DNA of 22,747 bases from Methanomassiliicoccaceae archaeon (GCA_031260545.1 JAIRJQ010000083.1:1-22747), one strand, 5' to 3'; numbered from the stretch's first letter, positions 13,687 through 21,471 are shown. Program-made: numbers and translations. Notes: generated by a model not told the origin, from the letters alone.

Positions 13687-15132
13687 TTACCTTGTTAAGA
13701 TAGATAACAGGCCCTTGACCGCCGTTACGACCGTTTTTACAACGGTCACGGTGATCACAACGATCTCTGAAATGATCGGATTGGCCTGAGCCTTCTGAAC
13801 GTCCGGGATCTGATCGCTTAATATTTTCACATCGATCGGAACGATCACATTGAGATCCTTGACCTGCACAGGGGCTTTTTTATCTGCGCCCTTGCCCTCG
13901 GTGCCGTCACCGAGCTGGCCGTAATGGTTCAGTCCCCATGCCCATACCGTTCCGTCATCCTTCAAGGCAAGTGAATGGTACGAGCCTGCGTCGATCGCTT
14001 TCACGCCCGAGAGGGCCGATACCTTCACCGGTGTTTTTTTATTCACTACCGTACCGTCTCCCAGCTCGCCGTGGATGTTGTATCCCCACGCCCACACTGT
14101 GCCGTCGCTTTTCAGAGCGATCGTATGATCATCGCCGGCAGCTATCGCCGTCACGTTCGTTATGGATGCCTGTACGAGTGTGATCCTGCTCACGGTCTCA
14201 CCGTTGCCGAGCTGACCGTTGCCGTTGTAGCCGCGTCCCCATACCGTTCCGTCATTTTTTAAGAAAACAGAATAATTGAGGCCGACCGCTATATCCTTCA
14301 CATTCGTCAGCGGTGTCCCGGGGGCGTTCATCACCTGCACGGGCCTGCTCTTGTGCGCGTACGAATAGTCACCCAGCTGGCCGGAGGAGTTGAAACCCCA
14401 TGCCCATGCTGTGCCATTATCTTTTAAAGCAAAGGAATTGGACCCGTGGGCCGCGATCTTTATGATATTGGTCAGGAAGCCCGTGCCGCTGGGGCTGAGC
14501 ACCTGTACCGGTGTGACCTTATCTGTGCCGTTGCCTATGGTGCCGTTACCAAGCTGGCCGTTGCCGTTGTATCCCCATGTCCACACCGTTCCGTCATCCT
14601 TTAAAGCAAGGGAATGATTGTTTCCCGCTGTTATCGCTGTCACGTTCGCCAGGCCTGATACCTGTGCGGGTGTACTGCCGCTCACGAACGTACCGTCACC
14701 GAGCTGACCGAACTTGTTGTATCCCCATGACCACACTGTGCCGTCGTCCTTCAATGCAAGGGAATGACCCCAGCCGGCCGCGATCGCGATCACGCCTGTC
14801 AGATACTCTTCGCCGTCCGGGCCGAGCACCTGCACGGGTGTGCTTTTATTTATGCAAAGGCCGCTTTTGCCGTTGCCTAACTGACCGTAATCGTTCTGAC
14901 CCCACGACCACACTGTGCCGTCGTCTTTCAAAACGAGGGAATGGAACTCGCCTGCCGCTATCATCGGCATGCCGCTCCCTGCTCCGATCACATTATCGTT
15001 CTCATTATCATCGCTTTGGGAAAAAAATATTTGCGCAGAAGCGAACACCAATACCGTCATCATCAGCACGGAGATAACGGCCTTGAAGCTCCTCTTCTTT
15101 CTCTCTTCGGATATTGTTTTCTTCGTTACCAT
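13687..15132 (-). CDS. Exported RCC1-repeat beta-propeller protein
   Basis: A 481-residue protein with an N-terminal basic stretch (KKTISEERKKRSFK). A hydrophobic segment follows around residues 17-38 (FKAVISVLMMTVLVFASAQIFF), an export signal or membrane anchor. Then come seven RCC1-type repeats, each carrying HSLALKDDGTVWSWG-like and GQLGDG-like motifs about 50 residues apart, enough for a seven-bladed propeller. The fifth repeat is degenerate (VWGRGYN). The C-terminus has a hydrophobic, valine-rich stretch (IVVITVTVVKTVVTAVKGLL) that could be a second anchor. In eukaryotes RCC1 is a nuclear exchange factor; here the signal segment points to a surface or extracellular role such as adhesion. 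Function is unknown. ATG 15132 is preceded by a TATA-like box near 15200. The internal repeats make recombination or assembly errors possible. Confidence 0.88.
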   Translation of the reverse strand: MVTKKTISEERKKRSFKAVISVLMMTVLVFASAQIFFSQSDDNENDNVIGAGSGMPMIAAGEFHSLVLKDDGTVWSWGQNDYGQLGNGKSGLCINKSTPVQVLGPDGEEYLTGVIAIAAGWGHSLALKDDGTVWSWGYNKFGQLGDGTFVSGSTPAQVSGLANVTAITAGNNHSLALKDDGTVWTWGYNGNGQLGNGTIGNGTDKVTPVQVLSPSGTGFLTNIIKIAAHGSNSFALKDNGTAWAWGFNSSGQLGDYSYAHKSRPVQVMNAPGTPLTNVKDIAVGLNYSVFLKNDGTVWGRGYNGNGQLGNGETVSRITLVQASITNVTAIAAGDDHTIALKSDGTVWAWGYNIHGELGDGTVVNKKTPVKVSALSGVKAIDAGSYHSLALKDDGTVWAWGLNHYGQLGDGTEGKGADKKAPVQVKDLNVIVPIDVKILSDQIPDVQKAQANPIISEIVVITVTVVKTVVTAVKGLLSILTR

Positions 15133-15195
15133 TTGATATCACTTTGTATCACTAGCACCGGTCCCATATCCAGCGCAACTAGAAGATATAACAAT

Positions 15196-15208
15196 TGTTT
15201 TATATAAA
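15196..15208 (-). promoter_or_regulatory. TATA-like box for the RCC1-like gene
   Basis: Minus-strand TTTATATAAAAC would start transcription near 15177, a 45-base leader before ATG 15132. It lies in the AT-rich intergenic stretch 15133-15535 (403 bases), which otherwise holds the hairpin at 15339 and the candidate RNA unit at 15382-15479. Confidence 0.45.
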
Positions 15209-15338
15209 GTTACACTTTTTTGTTAATTATTGCAAAAAACAAGAGCCAGATGCCTCAAAAATGAGAAAAAACACACCGAAAAATGCAGTTTTCTGTATAA
15301 CAACTATCTTTTATGAACTAATGAAAAAAGATGTGCCC

Positions 15339-15362
15339 GAACGGAAGAATTCCCGTTCTTCC
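15339..15362. other. Alternative stem-loops in the RCC1/CBS gap
   Basis: Two mutually exclusive stems overlap: GAACGG (15339-15344) with CCGTTC (15353-15358), and GGAAGAA (15343-15349) with TTCTTCC (15356-15362). It could be a regulatory switch, an operator, or chance. It lies 20 bases before the TATA-like box of the candidate small RNA. Confidence 0.3.
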
Positions 15363-15381
15363 TGAGAACTTTTCGCACCAT

Positions 15382-15391
15382 CTTTATATTA
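15382..15391 (+). promoter_or_regulatory. TATA-like box for a candidate small RNA
   Basis: CTTTATATTA would start transcription near 15411-15413. The start lies 125 bases before the CBS-HPF-like gene and about 65 bases before a hairpin with a T run. Confidence 0.4.
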
Positions 15392-15410
15392 CTTTCGCAA
15401 AATGCCGGAC

Positions 15411-15479
15411 ATGCTGCATATCGTCGGCCGTCATAGTGCTTCAGCGTCCGTATAAGGCTGCTGCCGCAGCTATTTTTTC
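15411..15479 (+). ncRNA. Candidate small RNA or attenuated leader
   Basis: From the presumed start near 15411 the RNA would run about 70 bases. It ends at GCTGC (15457-15461) pairing with GCAGC (15466-15470) over loop TGCC, followed by TATTTTTTC. This is terminator-like. A tiny leaderless frame from ATG 15411 (14 codons, stop at 15453) fits inside. The downstream gene has its own TATA-like box at 15488-15497, so this may be a separate transcript. No homologue is recognised and the support is structural only. Confidence 0.35.
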
Positions 15480-15487
15480 AGCATCTT

Positions 15488-15497
15488 TACATAAAGT
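15488..15497 (+). promoter_or_regulatory. TATA-like box for the CBS-HPF gene
   Basis: TTTACATAAAG overlaps this position and would start a transcript near 15518. The ribosome site GGTGAC (15528-15533) then precedes ATG 15536. Confidence 0.4.
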
Positions 15498-15535
15498 TAT
15501 TATGCAACGTTCAGAGTTCTATTATCGGTGACAAG

Positions 15536-16720
15536 ATGGGAGTGAAGGACCTACAGGACCTAAAGAAGCTCTCTATGCTGCGGTCTCAGATCGACGGCAA
15601 AGGGATCGCCAAGATAATGAACGATGATTTTAAGACCGTCGGACCGGACGACCGTGTGGTCGACGCTCTTCATATCATGAAAGAGACGGGAGCACAGGAC
15701 ATTCCCGTCGTGGATAACGGGGAATACGTCGGCTCCGTCGGATACGGCACTCTGCTGAAAAAGAAGAGCGTACTCCTTGACAGCAAGGTCCGTACTGTGA
15801 TGACCGGTGCGCCGTCCGTCGATAAAACGGCAAGCATAACGGATGTCGCGGAACTGATGATAAGGAACAACTCAAGACAGATACCGGTCATTGACAAGAA
15901 CAAAAAGATAAAAGGCGTTGTCTCAAGATCGGCGCTCATCGAAGTTGCCGCCGGGATCAAAGCATTCCGCGAGATCAGGGTGTGGGAGATCATGTCCTCG
16001 ACCGTTGAGACGGTGAAAGAGAGCGACGTCCTCGATACCGCCCTGGATGTGATGAGAGGGTTGGACATACGGACCGTTCCGGTGATAGACAGCGGCGGTG
16101 CCGTCGTCGGTATCGTCGGGATGAAGGAGATAATCGACCACAACTGGAGGCGCAAGAACAGGCAGACCGTCGGCGACCTCTCAGGAGAACGCGGTCAGTC
16201 CGTGATACTCGTGGACGCGTTATGCGCGACCGCCCCGAGAACGATATCCTGGGATGAGACGATAGGAAAAGCGGCGGAGATCATGCTGAGCGCATGTATC
16301 TCCACGTTACCGGTGGTCGAGAACAAGAAGCTCGTCGGTATCCTGACGCAGTATGATATCATAGAGATGATGGCCGCATGCAAGGAAAGGGACATGATGT
16401 TCGTCCAGATAAGCGGCCTGGATGACGACGATAAATATCATTCGGACATCATCGACGAACTGATAAAACTGGAGATGGCCAAGATCGCGAAGATACAGAG
16501 GCCGCAATCCCTGACGCTGCATGTGGCGAAATACAATGCTGCCGGGGACAGGCACAAATACAGTCTTAACGCAAGACTGATACTCGGCGGCGATGTGATC
16601 GCGGCGAAGGAAATAGGATGGGACCTTCCCAAAGCTGTGGAGGACGTCCTTGAAAAGCTCGGTCTCATGGTCGCGGACATAAAGTCCATCAAGGTGGACA
16701 ACAAGAAAAAGATAAAGTAA
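15536..16720 (+). CDS. Four-CBS protein fused to an S30AE/HPF-like ribosome-hibernation domain
   Basis: A 394-residue protein. The first 290 residues carry four CBS motifs, beginning near residues 24 (IAKIMNDDFKTVG), 84 (VRTVMTGAPSVD), 148 (VWEIMSSTVETVK) and 229 (LCATAPRTISWDE). Each has the closing strands GSVGYGTL, KGVVSRSAL, VGIVGMKEI and VGILTQYDI. Residues about 296-385 look like the S30AE/HPF fold: LTLHVAKYN, HKYSLNARLILGGDVIAAKEIGWDL, then KAVEDVLEKLG. Single-domain HPF and RaiA block the decoding region of idle ribosomes. Archaeal hibernation factors that combine CBS motifs with such a domain have, to my recollection, been reported recently; I could not check. Adenine nucleotide binding by the CBS part would tie ribosome shutdown to energy state. 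It precedes valS by 46 bases and follows a candidate small RNA. Confidence 0.8.
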   Translation: MGVKDLQDLKKLSMLRSQIDGKGIAKIMNDDFKTVGPDDRVVDALHIMKETGAQDIPVVDNGEYVGSVGYGTLLKKKSVLLDSKVRTVMTGAPSVDKTASITDVAELMIRNNSRQIPVIDKNKKIKGVVSRSALIEVAAGIKAFREIRVWEIMSSTVETVKESDVLDTALDVMRGLDIRTVPVIDSGGAVVGIVGMKEIIDHNWRRKNRQTVGDLSGERGQSVILVDALCATAPRTISWDETIGKAAEIMLSACISTLPVVENKKLVGILTQYDIIEMMAACKERDMMFVQISGLDDDDKYHSDIIDELIKLEMAKIAKIQRPQSLTLHVAKYNAAGDRHKYSLNARLILGGDVIAAKEIGWDLPKAVEDVLEKLGLMVADIKSIKVDNKKKIK

Positions 16721-16733
16721 ACTTCTTCACAAC

Positions 16734-16742
16734 CCTTTTAAT
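16734..16742 (+). promoter_or_regulatory. TATA-like box for valS; T-rich end of the upstream gene
   Basis: CCTTTTAATA at 16733-16742 is centred about 28 bases before ATG 16767. The T-rich stretch 16735-16754 could also act as terminator for the CBS-HPF gene. Confidence 0.4.
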
Positions 16743-16766
16743 ACTTTTTTATATTAGGGGATTCGA

Positions 16767-19373
16767 ATGACGCAATACGAGTCCGCTTCCATCGAAAGGC
16801 GCTGGCAGAAGATGTGGAAAGAAGGGTCCATATACCATTTCAATAAAGATTCTGACGACCCCATTTTCAGCATTGATAATCCTCCGAGATATACCTCCGG
16901 GTCGTTGCACCTCGGTCACGCCACCGGTTACTCAATGATAGATTTCGTTGCCCGCTACAGACGGATGAGGGGATACAACGTATTCTTTCCGCTGTGCTTC
17001 GATGTGAACGGGACCCCGGTGGAAGTGAAGGTTGAAAAGAAACATAATATAACGAAACTTGACCTTCCCAGAAAGGAGTACAGGCGGCTGTGCACCGAAT
17101 TTGCGAACAGTTTTATCGATGAGATGAAGCATCATTTCGAGATCCTCGGCGAAAGCATGGACCCGAGCATCTATTATCAGACGGACGCCCCGTATTACAG
17201 GCGCATAACACAGGTCTCCTTTGTAAAACTGTTCAATAAAGGACTTGTGTACAAAGGTAACTTCCCGGTCAACTGGTGCCCCAGATGTATGACGGCCCTC
17301 GCCGATGCTGAGGTGGAATATGAGAACAACGTCGTTACGAAGATGAATTACATCAAATTCATGATAGACGGAACGAATGACCATATTCTTGTGGCAACAA
17401 CAAGACCTGAGCTTCTGTGCACGTGCAAAGTTGTTGCCGTGCACCCTGATGACAAAGAAAAACAATATCTTGTCGGAAAGGAACTGATAACGCCGCTTTA
17501 CGGACGAAAAGTGAAGGTCATCGCAGATCATAAAGTAGACCCGGAATTCGGTACCGGGAACGTTATGATATGCACCATCGGCGACAAGGACGATCTGGAA
17601 TGGGTCATGAGATACAAGCTCGGAATGGAAAAGGGGATAGACGAGCTGGGCTGCATGACAGAGCTCGCAGGCAAGTATAAAGGGATGAAAGTAAAGGATG
17701 CCCGCGCCGCTGCGATAGATGACCTGAAGGAAAAAGGTTTACTGGTGAAGCAGGAGAACAGCACTCAGAATGTCTCGATATGCTGGAGATGCCACACGCC
17801 GGTGGAATTCTTACAGGTCCCGCAATGGTTCCTGAAGACGCTTGACTTTAAAGAACAGGTACTTAAACGTGCGGATGAGATGAACTGGTTCCCCGAGTTC
17901 ATGAAGATAAGATTGCAGGACTGGGTCAATTCATTGGAATGGGATTGGGTCCTCAGCAGACAGCGCATATTCGCAACCCCCGTACCGGTATGGGAATGTA
18001 ACAGATGCGGTAAAGCGGTCGTTGCAAAGGAGGATCAATGTTATGTCGATCCCACTGAGGATTCGCCTCCGATAGATAAATGCGGATGCGGCGGCGAGCT
18101 TATCGGGTGCACGGATGTGTTCGATACATGGATGGACTCTTCCGGTTCACCGTTATACAACACCTTCTGGGAACGCGACGAGAAGATGTTCAAAAAGATG
18201 TTCCCTATGTCGATGAGACCGCAGTCCCATGACATCATAAGGACATGGGCATTCTACACCATGCTGAGAAGCGAACAGATCGCATCATCGATACCGTGGA
18301 AGGATGTGATGATACACGGTTTCATCATGTCCCCGGACGGCACACCGATGCATTCGTCCATTGGCAATGTCATAAACCCGATACCGATAATCGAGGAATA
18401 CGGTGCGGATGCGCTCAGGTATTACGCAAGCACGTGCTCGATGGGAATAGATCATGCATTCAGAGAAAAGGATGTCATAAGAGGGCGCAGACTGTGCAAT
18501 AAGATATTCAACATGGGCAAATTCGTCGGTCCGAGATTTGATTCCGAACCCAAAAGACCGTCAAAGCTCAGAACATCCGATAAATGGATATTGAGCAGAT
18601 ATTCCGATGTTGTTAAGAAAGTGACGGGATATTTCGAAGGCTATCAGTTCGATAAAGCGATGCGTGACGCAGAGGATTTCATCTGGCATGAGTTCGCCGA
18701 TCATTATATTGAAATGGTGAAAGCGAGAAAGGACGATGCCGTGCGGTACACGTTATACACCGTATTATTGGGATGCATCAAAATGATCGCCCCGTTCATG
18801 CCGCATATCACCGAGGATGTGTACCAAGAACATTTCATCAAATATGAAAATATAAAAAGCATTCATCTGACGAAATGGCCCGAGCCCGTTCTTACGGACA
18901 AGGATGCGGAAAGGACCGGCGATATACTCAAGGATGTCATTGCGGCGGTGCGCGGCTGGAAATCCGATAAGAAGATGCCGCTGAATGCCGAGTTAAGCAT
19001 GGTGGAACTCATAGGGGACGCATTGATGCTGAACGATGCGCGTGACGATATCGTCGAAACAATAAAGGCAAAGGACCTTGAGATCGCCGAGAAGGCGGAC
19101 ATCACTGAGGAAGTTGTTTCGATAAAGCCTGTACATGCAAAGCTCGGACCGGCATTCAAAGGCGCCGCGAAATCCATTGTTTCCGAAATAGCGAAAATGG
19201 ACCCGAAGAAGGTCGCGGCGGCGCTGGACTCCGGCGGTCTGAAGATGACGGTCGAAGGCAATGATATCACCCTGACGAAAGAGTTCCTCGAATCTGAGAA
19301 ACGTCTGATGCTCAACGGGAAACAAGTGGAGACGATACAGGTCGGCGGGATACTCATCGCAATAGAACCGTGA
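16767..19373 (+). CDS. valS: Valyl-tRNA synthetase
   Basis: An 868-residue class I synthetase that charges tRNA-Val and edits mischarged threonine. The ATP motif HLGH is at residues 48-51 (SGSLHLGHATGYS). Valine/CP1 features follow: GTPVEVKVEK, WCPRCMTALADAEVEY, the editing region (ATTRPELL...VAVHPDD) and WMDSSGSPLYN, typical for archaeal ValRS. In place of the KMSKS loop there is P527-M528-H529-S530-S531 followed by IGNVI. Helical anticodon domains occupy residues 590-750. A C-terminal module follows (LGPAFKGAAKSIVSEI) that resembles an insertion in this window's GlyRS. There is no long coiled-coil arm like that of bacterial ValRS. ATG 16767 has weak AGGGGA upstream. It reads intact throughout. 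Confidence 0.96.
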   Translation: MTQYESASIERRWQKMWKEGSIYHFNKDSDDPIFSIDNPPRYTSGSLHLGHATGYSMIDFVARYRRMRGYNVFFPLCFDVNGTPVEVKVEKKHNITKLDLPRKEYRRLCTEFANSFIDEMKHHFEILGESMDPSIYYQTDAPYYRRITQVSFVKLFNKGLVYKGNFPVNWCPRCMTALADAEVEYENNVVTKMNYIKFMIDGTNDHILVATTRPELLCTCKVVAVHPDDKEKQYLVGKELITPLYGRKVKVIADHKVDPEFGTGNVMICTIGDKDDLEWVMRYKLGMEKGIDELGCMTELAGKYKGMKVKDARAAAIDDLKEKGLLVKQENSTQNVSICWRCHTPVEFLQVPQWFLKTLDFKEQVLKRADEMNWFPEFMKIRLQDWVNSLEWDWVLSRQRIFATPVPVWECNRCGKAVVAKEDQCYVDPTEDSPPIDKCGCGGELIGCTDVFDTWMDSSGSPLYNTFWERDEKMFKKMFPMSMRPQSHDIIRTWAFYTMLRSEQIASSIPWKDVMIHGFIMSPDGTPMHSSIGNVINPIPIIEEYGADALRYYASTCSMGIDHAFREKDVIRGRRLCNKIFNMGKFVGPRFDSEPKRPSKLRTSDKWILSRYSDVVKKVTGYFEGYQFDKAMRDAEDFIWHEFADHYIEMVKARKDDAVRYTLYTVLLGCIKMIAPFMPHITEDVYQEHFIKYENIKSIHLTKWPEPVLTDKDAERTGDILKDVIAAVRGWKSDKKMPLNAELSMVELIGDALMLNDARDDIVETIKAKDLEIAEKADITEEVVSIKPVHAKLGPAFKGAAKSIVSEIAKMDPKKVAAALDSGGLKMTVEGNDITLTKEFLESEKRLMLNGKQVETIQVGGILIAIEP

Positions 19374-19426
19374 TGCCGGGGCCGCATCCGCGAGCTTCTG
19401 AGGATGTATATTAATTGTAATACATG

Positions 19427-19435
19427 TTATAATAA
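19427..19435 (+). promoter_or_regulatory. TATA-like box of the candidate structured RNA
   Basis: TTATAATAA is centred at 19431, 26 bases before 19457. That is two bases before the first base of the outer stem of the structured region. Upstream the valS stop is at 19373, so this is not valS sequence. Confidence 0.5.
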
Positions 19436-19456
19436 ACCATACTGGAATTAATAAAA

Positions 19457-19680
19457 AACTGCCGGAGATGGAAAGTTCGGGTGTTACCGCTCCTTTCTAC
19501 GACGGCAACACCCGGAACAGATCCGGCAGGAGGTGAGCGCATAATGCGGAACCGACTCCGGTGCGTCCGGATACAGGTTATCGCTGTCCTTCGGCATCGT
19601 GGAGATAATTGACCTCGATGTTCCGTAAACAACGGTGAGTGGTTCACGTTACGAACCCGGCCCCTCTGGGGCCGTCACCT
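19457..19680 (+). ncRNA. Candidate structured non-coding RNA, unknown family
   Basis: Domain 1: CTGCCGGA (19459-19466) pairs with TCCGGCAG (19522-19529) and encloses TTCGGGTGTT (19476-19485) with AACACCCGGAA (19507-19517, one bulge). Domain 2: GCGGAAC (19546-19552) pairs with GTTCCGT (19620-19626, one G-U). Inside lie TCCGG (19557-19561) with CCGGA (19567-19571), and CATCG with CGATG (19595-19599/19615-19619). Domain 3 is a three-way junction: GGTGA (19634-19638) with TCACC (19675-19679). It encloses GGTTC (19641-19645) with GAACC (19653-19657) and CGGCCCC (19658-19664) with GGGGCCG (19668-19674). A TATA-like box is correctly placed and T5 follows at 19699-19703. I see no protein-coding frame that fits. 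It is not tRNA, 5S or SRP RNA, and I cannot match RNase P RNA. Confidence 0.6.
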
Positions 19681-19713
19681 TCTGAGCGTATTGGGCACTT
19701 TTTCTATTTAATA

Positions 19714-21117
19714 TCACTGTACTACGCGTACTGTGATCTTCTTCCCTTTGTATTTGCCGCGGGGAACGTCCATCATCATCCTGCCCGCGAATTCCTTATG
19801 AACTTCCAGTATTGACGAATCGGCACCTAATTCTATTTTCCCGATGGACGCATCACGCACCCTTCCTTCCCTTATTATGATGTCTGCGAGGCCAACCTTT
19901 CCGAGGCCGTCGTTCTTTCCTAAATTAATTTCAAATTTGACCATGCCGAATACGTCCGATATCTGATCGTAATCTATCACTTTTCGTACAGTGTCCTTTC
20001 CCTCTATGTCCGGAACATCACGTAACGTTATCTCCATGCCCGTGTACGCGACGAACTCCCTGATCACATATTCTTCCTCGGAGGTCACGAACGACACGGC
20101 CGTTCCCTCTTTGCCGGCCCTTCCCGTCCTTCCTATGCGGTGAACGTACGTATCGACATTGTCTGGCACGTCGTAATTTATAACGTATGCTATATCGTCT
20201 ATATCGAGGCCTCTCGCGGCCACGTCCGTCGCAATAAGGATGTCGATATTATCCGTCCTGAAATCCTTCAGCACCTTTTCACGCCTTGATTGTGACATAT
20301 CGCCGTGTATCGCCTCTGCCTTGTATCTCAGCGCCTTCAGTCTTTCATCGAGGATGTCCACCATCTTCTTGGTCTGACAGAATATTATCGCCTTCGGTTT
20401 ATCCAGGTCAAGTATGCGGCAGAGCGCCCACACCTTGTTCTTCCTTCCGACGCTTATGTAATACTGCTTCGTGAGATCGAGGACCAATTCATCCTCTGAA
20501 ACGGTGATCTCTTTGGGCTTGTTCATGTAATCCGTCGCCAGACGTTTCACGTTCTCCGACAGCGTTGCAGAGAATAACATCGTCTGCCTTGCTTTCGGCA
20601 TCGATGACAATATGAACTCGATGTCCTCGATGAATCCCATGTCAAGCATTCGGTCCGCCTCATCGAGAACGAGCACCGAAATGTTCGATAGGTTGAGGTT
20701 GCCGCGGATGATCATATCCTTGACCCTTCCCGGAGTTCCCGCTATTACGTCGGCACCTTTGCTCAATTTTGTTATCTGCCCCTCGATGGATGCGCCGCCG
20801 TATATCGCGACGCATTTGTGCCCCGAATATAATGAAAGCTTATTCATCTCGTCGGCGACCTGTGTTGCCAATTCTCTTGTGGGCGCCAATATTATCGACG
20901 ACGGGATCTTTTTTTCCGCTTCGATCCTGCTTAAAATTATCGTTCCGAATGCACCCGTCTTTCCTGTACCGGTCTGCGCCTGAGCGAACATGTCCGTACC
21001 GTTTATTCCCACAGGGATCGATTCTCTCTGTATCGGCGTCGGTGTGCTCCAGCCTAATGTCTCTAGCGCTTTGAGGACGCTTGAGGATATCCCTAACTCT
21101 TCAAATTCTGAAACCAT
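19714..21117 (-). CDS. DEAD-box RNA helicase with DbpA-like C-terminal domain
   Basis: A 467-residue ATP-dependent RNA helicase. It shows the Q motif (FEELGISSSVLKALETLGW ... PTPIQ), Walker A AQTGTGKT (47-54), PTRELATQ (80-87) and TPGR (128-131). DEAD is at residues 152-155, with SAT and the second-domain motifs ARGLD and HRIGRTGR further on. Residues about 390-467 form a small domain resembling the RNA-binding RRM-like domain of DbpA/CsdA (NLGKNDGLGKVGLADII...). Such proteins remodel structured RNA, including ribosome precursors. It is convergent with valS and lies next to the candidate structured RNA. The start is ATG 21117. A promoter box near 21200 gives a leader of about 55 bases that contains a CTGCG/CGCAG hairpin (21146-21160). 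Confidence 0.94.
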   Translation of the reverse strand: MVSEFEELGISSSVLKALETLGWSTPTPIQRESIPVGINGTDMFAQAQTGTGKTGAFGTIILSRIEAEKKIPSSIILAPTRELATQVADEMNKLSLYSGHKCVAIYGGASIEGQITKLSKGADVIAGTPGRVKDMIIRGNLNLSNISVLVLDEADRMLDMGFIEDIEFILSSMPKARQTMLFSATLSENVKRLATDYMNKPKEITVSEDELVLDLTKQYYISVGRKNKVWALCRILDLDKPKAIIFCQTKKMVDILDERLKALRYKAEAIHGDMSQSRREKVLKDFRTDNIDILIATDVAARGLDIDDIAYVINYDVPDNVDTYVHRIGRTGRAGKEGTAVSFVTSEEEYVIREFVAYTGMEITLRDVPDIEGKDTVRKVIDYDQISDVFGMVKFEINLGKNDGLGKVGLADIIIREGRVRDASIGKIELGADSSILEVHKEFAGRMMMDVPRGKYKGKKITVRVVQ

Positions 21118-21196
21118 TCATATCACTGGTTCTGAAACTCACTGCCTGCGACTGCCGCAGACCCTGTTTGTAACACTGCGCACGATTGTATACGAG

Positions 21197-21205
21197 TATT
21201 TAAAC
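21197..21205 (-). promoter_or_regulatory. TATA-like box for the helicase gene
   Basis: Minus-strand GTTTAAATA would start transcription near 21174. The 5' leader carries a five-base stem CTGCG (21146-21150) with CGCAG (21156-21160). The stretch to 21347 holds only the tRNA-Gly promoter. Confidence 0.4.
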
Positions 21206-21312
21206 AGATAGTCTTCTGAGAACGTTGTATCGAATATGCCGGCGCGTCCGATATGCGCTCTTTCTGTTCCGCATCAATATATGATAATTTGTTCCAGATA
21301 TCTAATATGATA

Positions 21313-21321
21313 AACTATATA
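21313..21321 (+). promoter_or_regulatory. TATA-like box for tRNA-Gly
   Basis: AACTATATA is centred about 30 bases before the tRNA 5' end at 21348, as normal for an archaeal tRNA promoter. Confidence 0.5.
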
Positions 21322-21347
21322 TTCAATAATTGATTCACGAGCCTCAA

Positions 21348-21423
21348 GCGGGTGTAGTGTAGTTGGTTATCACTTGAGCTTGCCAAGTTTAGGACTCGGG
21401 TTCGAATCCCGGCACCCGCACCA
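21348..21423 (+). tRNA. tRNA-Gly (GCC anticodon), CCA encoded
   Basis: GCGGGTG pairs with CACCCGC. The D arm is GTGT...TCAC, and the anticodon stem TGAGC/GTTTA holds loop TTGCCAA with anticodon GCC. The T-loop is TTCGAAT. The discriminator A at 21420 is followed by CCA at 21421-21423, so the tail is encoded here, unlike in tRNA-Ile. Two anticodon-stem pairs are G-U. No intron is seen. Confidence 0.95.
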
Positions 21424-21471
21424 TAAACCAATGATCTGAGAAAATTTCTGCAAACTTTTGTAAGTCATGGA

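Noticed and set aside
15331..15531. 66-codon frame in the RCC1/CBS gap
   Set aside because: Odd composition, no ribosome site, overlaps the hairpin and T run of the candidate RNA unit, and no protein-like pattern.
19457..19680. RNase P RNA or SRP RNA identity for the structured region
   Set aside because: The 5' and 3' ends do not pair with each other, and the conserved ACAGAA...GGC and SRP domain IV motifs are not visible. A resemblance of GGAAAGTTCGGG to the RNase P CR-I element is not enough.
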